Assembly (NCBI GenBank): GCA_964579725.1
Contig: CAZOHG010000004.1
Location: 1 to 64,000, forward strand
Source of the DNA: CAZOHG01 sp964579725
Lineage (GTDB): Bacteria; Zhuqueibacterota; JdFR-76; BMS3Abin05
Length of the DNA stretch: 64,000 bases
Direction of reading: 5' to 3'
Part shown: positions 61,800 to 64,000 of the stretch, one piece after another
Numbering within the stretch: the stretch's first letter is position 1
Layout: each line of letters starts with the position of its first letter
Position numbers and translations under genes: made by a program
Notes under the pieces: generated by a model
What the model was told of the DNA's origin: nothing
Database searches by the model: none
Seen by the model: only the letters and a program-made list of their open reading frames with translations

Positions 61800-62534
61800 T
61801 TACGCGCCGAGGCCGGGTGCCTTAAAAATCGACCGCAAGAGAATGGAAAAAACTACCCAAAGCGCCCACAAGCCGAAAACAACCGTCGCCGATTTTTTCT
61901 GCGAGAATTTATAAATGACGGTAAATCCAACGGTCATTAACACCAACTGCCACAAAATAAAAATGTCAAACGACGACAAAATCTTGTACAGAAGCGTACC
62001 CTTACTGTCGGGAGAAAGGAAAGCGGCCAGGCTGGTTTGAACCGCAATGGTTTTTTTGGCCAAAATTACGGGAACGCGCACAATCATGGCGACAATCCCC
62101 ACCGCCAGCGACGTGTACGCCCACATGCTCAGAACTTTAGTGTAGGGAACCATTCCGCCCAGAAAAACCGACCCTACCAGATAAAAGAAAAAAGAAGCCA
62201 CGATTTGGGTCACAAAAATCATAATAAATGTGGAAATGGGCATAATAATTTTCTGGAAGGTTTCTCCCTTGGCCAGCAATTGTTCCGCCTCGGCCTGGGA
62301 AAGATTTTTCGCAGCCATGAGATGTTCAACCTGAAGCTGGTGCATTTGAGGGAAAATCAGAATTAAGACCAGAGCGCTGAGAATGGCCACCACGGAAACC
62401 GGCAAAATCCAATCCGGCTTTTCGTCGATGGCGCGGAAGGTTTTCTCCGGGCTAAAGTACAAATGGAACCATTTTTGAAAAAACCCCTGTTTTTCCAGCT
62501 CCGTCTGCGAGTGCGTTGCGGTTACATCATCCAT
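61800..62534 (-). CDS. Yip1-domain membrane protein
   Basis: The 244-residue protein has a short cytosolic N-terminus (SPEKTFRAIDEKPDWILPV, typical of bacterial Yip1-family proteins) and five hydrophobic segments. The bacterial role of this family is unknown. AGGAGG precedes the ATG. It ends about 50 bases before the TolC-type gene and may be cotranscribed with the efflux operon. Confidence 0.85.
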   Translation of the reverse strand: MDDVTATHSQTELEKQGFFQKWFHLYFSPEKTFRAIDEKPDWILPVSVVAILSALVLILIFPQMHQLQVEHLMAAKNLSQAEAEQLLAKGETFQKIIMPISTFIMIFVTQIVASFFFYLVGSVFLGGMVPYTKVLSMWAYTSLAVGIVAMIVRVPVILAKKTIAVQTSLAAFLSPDSKGTLLYKILSSFDIFILWQLVLMTVGFTVIYKFSQKKSATVVFGLWALWVVFSILLRSIFKAPGLGA

Positions 62535-62891
62535 TGGGCTTCCTCCTTTTTGTTCTTAGAATAATGGACGTAAAATGGGTAGAAATGTTTCTATTAAATC
62601 CGGCGAGGGACTTCATTTTTTACAAATGGGCAGCCAAAATGTTCACATTTTCGAATCGAGAATTCCATTCAATGAAGACTCAACTCGATCTCGTTTTAAC
62701 CGCTTGCCATTTTGGGGGCAAGGATTTCATCCATTTCGAAGTCCGGGCGATTCAAATCTTTTGACCGCCTCCGGACTCAGAGCTTTTCGCGCTTCCTCCA
62801 AAGGCGGGCGGGGGTAGCCTCTTGGGAAAAATTTGAGGCAAGCAGCGAAAGGGGAAATCGGTTCCCCCCGGCCCTGTTTCGGCTTCGCTGG
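62535..62891. other. Intergenic region between enzyme I and the Yip1 gene
   Basis: 357 bases. It contains a GGGGAA-ATCGG-TTCCCC hairpin near 62850 and a GC-rich stretch just after the enzyme I stop, but no T-tract. No gene or clear promoter is recognised. Confidence 0.45.
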
Positions 62892-64000
62892 CTAAATCGG
62901 GCTAAAAAATTCGGAATGGAGGCGCTTGCGCAAAAAACGGCGTAAGTATTTTTGGATTTTGCCGGCGGAATCGTAGGTGAGAGCACGACGCGCCAGTTTT
63001 TCCGCTTCCGAAAATCGAATGCTTCGAATCACGCGTTTGACCTCCGACAAAAAGGGCAGCGTCACACTGAGTTCATCCAAACCGAGTCCGATTAGCAGAG
63101 GGATTGCCAGCGGATCACTGGCCATTTCGCCGCACATACCCACCCAAACGCCGGCCCGATGTCCGCCTTTGACCGTTTCATGAATAAGACGAACAACGGC
63201 AGGATGAAACACGGTGTACAGCGAAGCTATTTTCTCATTTCCACGGTCTACGGCCAGGGTGTACTGAACGAGATCGTTGGTTCCGATGCTCAGGAAATCC
63301 ACTTCACGGGCAAATTCGTGTGCCATCATGGCCGCTGCCGGCACTTCAATCATGATTCCCACGGGAATATTTTCGTCGAAGGGAACCTTTTCCCGGCGCA
63401 ATTCCTCTTTGGCTTCTTCCAAAAGGGCGCGGGCGCGGCGAATTTCTTCAATAGAAGTCACCATTGGAAACATGATTTTCACATTGCCCATTTTGCTGGC
63501 TCGCAAAATAGCGCGCAGTTGAACCTTGAAGATGTCGGGTAAATCGAGGCAAATTCGAATGGAACGCCATCCCAAAAAGGGGTTGTGCTCCCGATATTCG
63601 GCTCCGTCCAAAAGCAGGCGGTCTCCTCCCAAATCGAAAGTTCGAAGAATCACCGTTTGGGGGTACAATTTTTCGGCCACGGCCTGGTATTCAGCCACCT
63701 GTTCTTCCTCGGAAGGGAAGGCGCTACGTTTCAGATAAAGATACTCCGTCCGGTACAAGCCCACGCCGCGCGCCCCGTGTGTTAGCACAGATTCTACTTC
63801 CTCGGGGAATTCAATGTTAGCGGAAAGCTCAATCTCGTGGCCGTCCAGGGTGGTGGCCGCCTGGTCTTTCAGGGGAATGAGTTCCTGAAGGAAGCGCTGG
63901 TATTGTTCCTGACGCTCACGGTAGCGCTTCAACGTCCGCTCGGTTGGGCGCAGAATGACCCGCCCTGAGTTCCCGTCCACGATAATGAGATCGCCTTCTT
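62892..64000 (-). CDS. ptsI: PTS enzyme I (phosphoenolpyruvate-protein phosphotransferase), N-terminus beyond right edge
   Basis: The visible 369 codons cover the linker and the PEP-binding TIM barrel. GARGVGLYRTEYLY, RTFDLGGDR, NPFLGWRSIRICLD, IMFPMVTSIEE, IGIMIEVPAAAMMA, DFLSIGTNDLVQYTLAVDR and the catalytic Cys in VGMCGEMASD are all intact. The frame runs open through the right edge (EGDLIIVDGNSG), so the phosphohistidine domain lies outside the window. It transfers phosphate from PEP to HPr for sugar uptake or regulation. Confidence 0.96.
   Translation of the reverse strand, partial: EGDLIIVDGNSGRVILRPTERTLKRYRERQEQYQRFLQELIPLKDQAATTLDGHEIELSANIEFPEEVESVLTHGARGVGLYRTEYLYLKRSAFPSEEEQVAEYQAVAEKLYPQTVILRTFDLGGDRLLLDGAEYREHNPFLGWRSIRICLDLPDIFKVQLRAILRASKMGNVKIMFPMVTSIEEIRRARALLEEAKEELRREKVPFDENIPVGIMIEVPAAAMMAHEFAREVDFLSIGTNDLVQYTLAVDRGNEKIASLYTVFHPAVVRLIHETVKGGHRAGVWVGMCGEMASDPLAIPLLIGLGLDELSVTLPFLSEVKRVIRSIRFSEAEKLARRALTYDSAGKIQKYLRRFLRKRLHSEFFSPI

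Overview
The window looks like chromosomal DNA of a Gram-negative, probably heat-tolerant bacterium of the FCB superphylum, in the region of Calditrichota or candidate division KSB1. This is an inference. It rests on outer-membrane proteins (a TolC-type channel and a Pel porin), a secreted protein with a FlgD-like C-terminal sorting-type domain and dockerin-like calcium repeats, many secreted S9 and S41 peptidases, and a protein disulfide oxidoreductase of the kind common in thermophiles. No rRNA or ribosomal protein is present to settle the taxonomy. Where promoters can be read, several share a TTGATT-type -35 box, a 17-nt spacer and a TA-rich -10 box.

Layout. 1-1545 (minus): an AT-rich type II restriction-modification pair cut by the left edge. 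1583-4872 (minus): an ArsC/Spx-like protein, an O-methyltransferase and a DPP-IV-type peptidase. 5210-14959 (plus): an IorA-like TPP enzyme with a response regulator, an aldo/keto reductase, a C45-type lipoprotein, a small membrane protein, thioredoxin reductase, lipoyl synthase, and a protein disulfide oxidoreductase with an AhpF-like reductase. 15618-20581 (plus): a ceramidase-like protein, an HGSNAT-like membrane acyltransferase, a TIM-barrel hydrolase-like protein and an ADP-ribosylglycohydrolase. 20677-21026: tmRNA.

21.1-28.3 kb holds the most unusual locus. A 1736-residue regulator (Ser/Thr kinase, NTPase, TPRs, GAF, sigma-54-type AAA+, Fis helix-turn-helix) stands before a separate transcription unit. 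That unit has two TGCAC/GTGCA inverted repeats, a -24/-12 (sigma-54) promoter, and a gene for an exported protein made almost wholly of eight copies of a dodecapeptide (SGPRDIPVGG plus two variable residues). A strong terminator and two small divergent thioredoxin-fold genes follow. The same type of inverted repeat lies upstream of the regulator gene, which suggests a dedicated circuit. I know of no described system with this composition.

28.5-38.2 kb (minus): a large secreted beta-helix/calcium-repeat protein, tRNA-Met(CAU), an acyl-CoA dehydrogenase, a parvulin lipoprotein and a tricorn-like protease. 38.5-49.65 kb (plus): a Pel-type exopolysaccharide operon consisting of a GH114-like hydrolase lipoprotein, a tandem-STAS protein, PelD (c-di-GMP receptor), PelE, the PelA deacetylase, PelF, PelG and a PelB-like porin. 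The core order D-E-A(deacetylase)-F-G is the one known from Gram-positive Pel clusters, here flanked by a hydrolase and an outer-membrane porin. 49.8-56.5 kb (plus): a sodium/solute symporter, an alpha/beta hydrolase lipoprotein and a GH38 alpha-mannosidase. 57.0-61.75 kb (minus): a MacA/MacB/TolC-type efflux system split over four genes. It is followed by a Yip1-family membrane protein and by PTS enzyme I, which is cut by the right edge.
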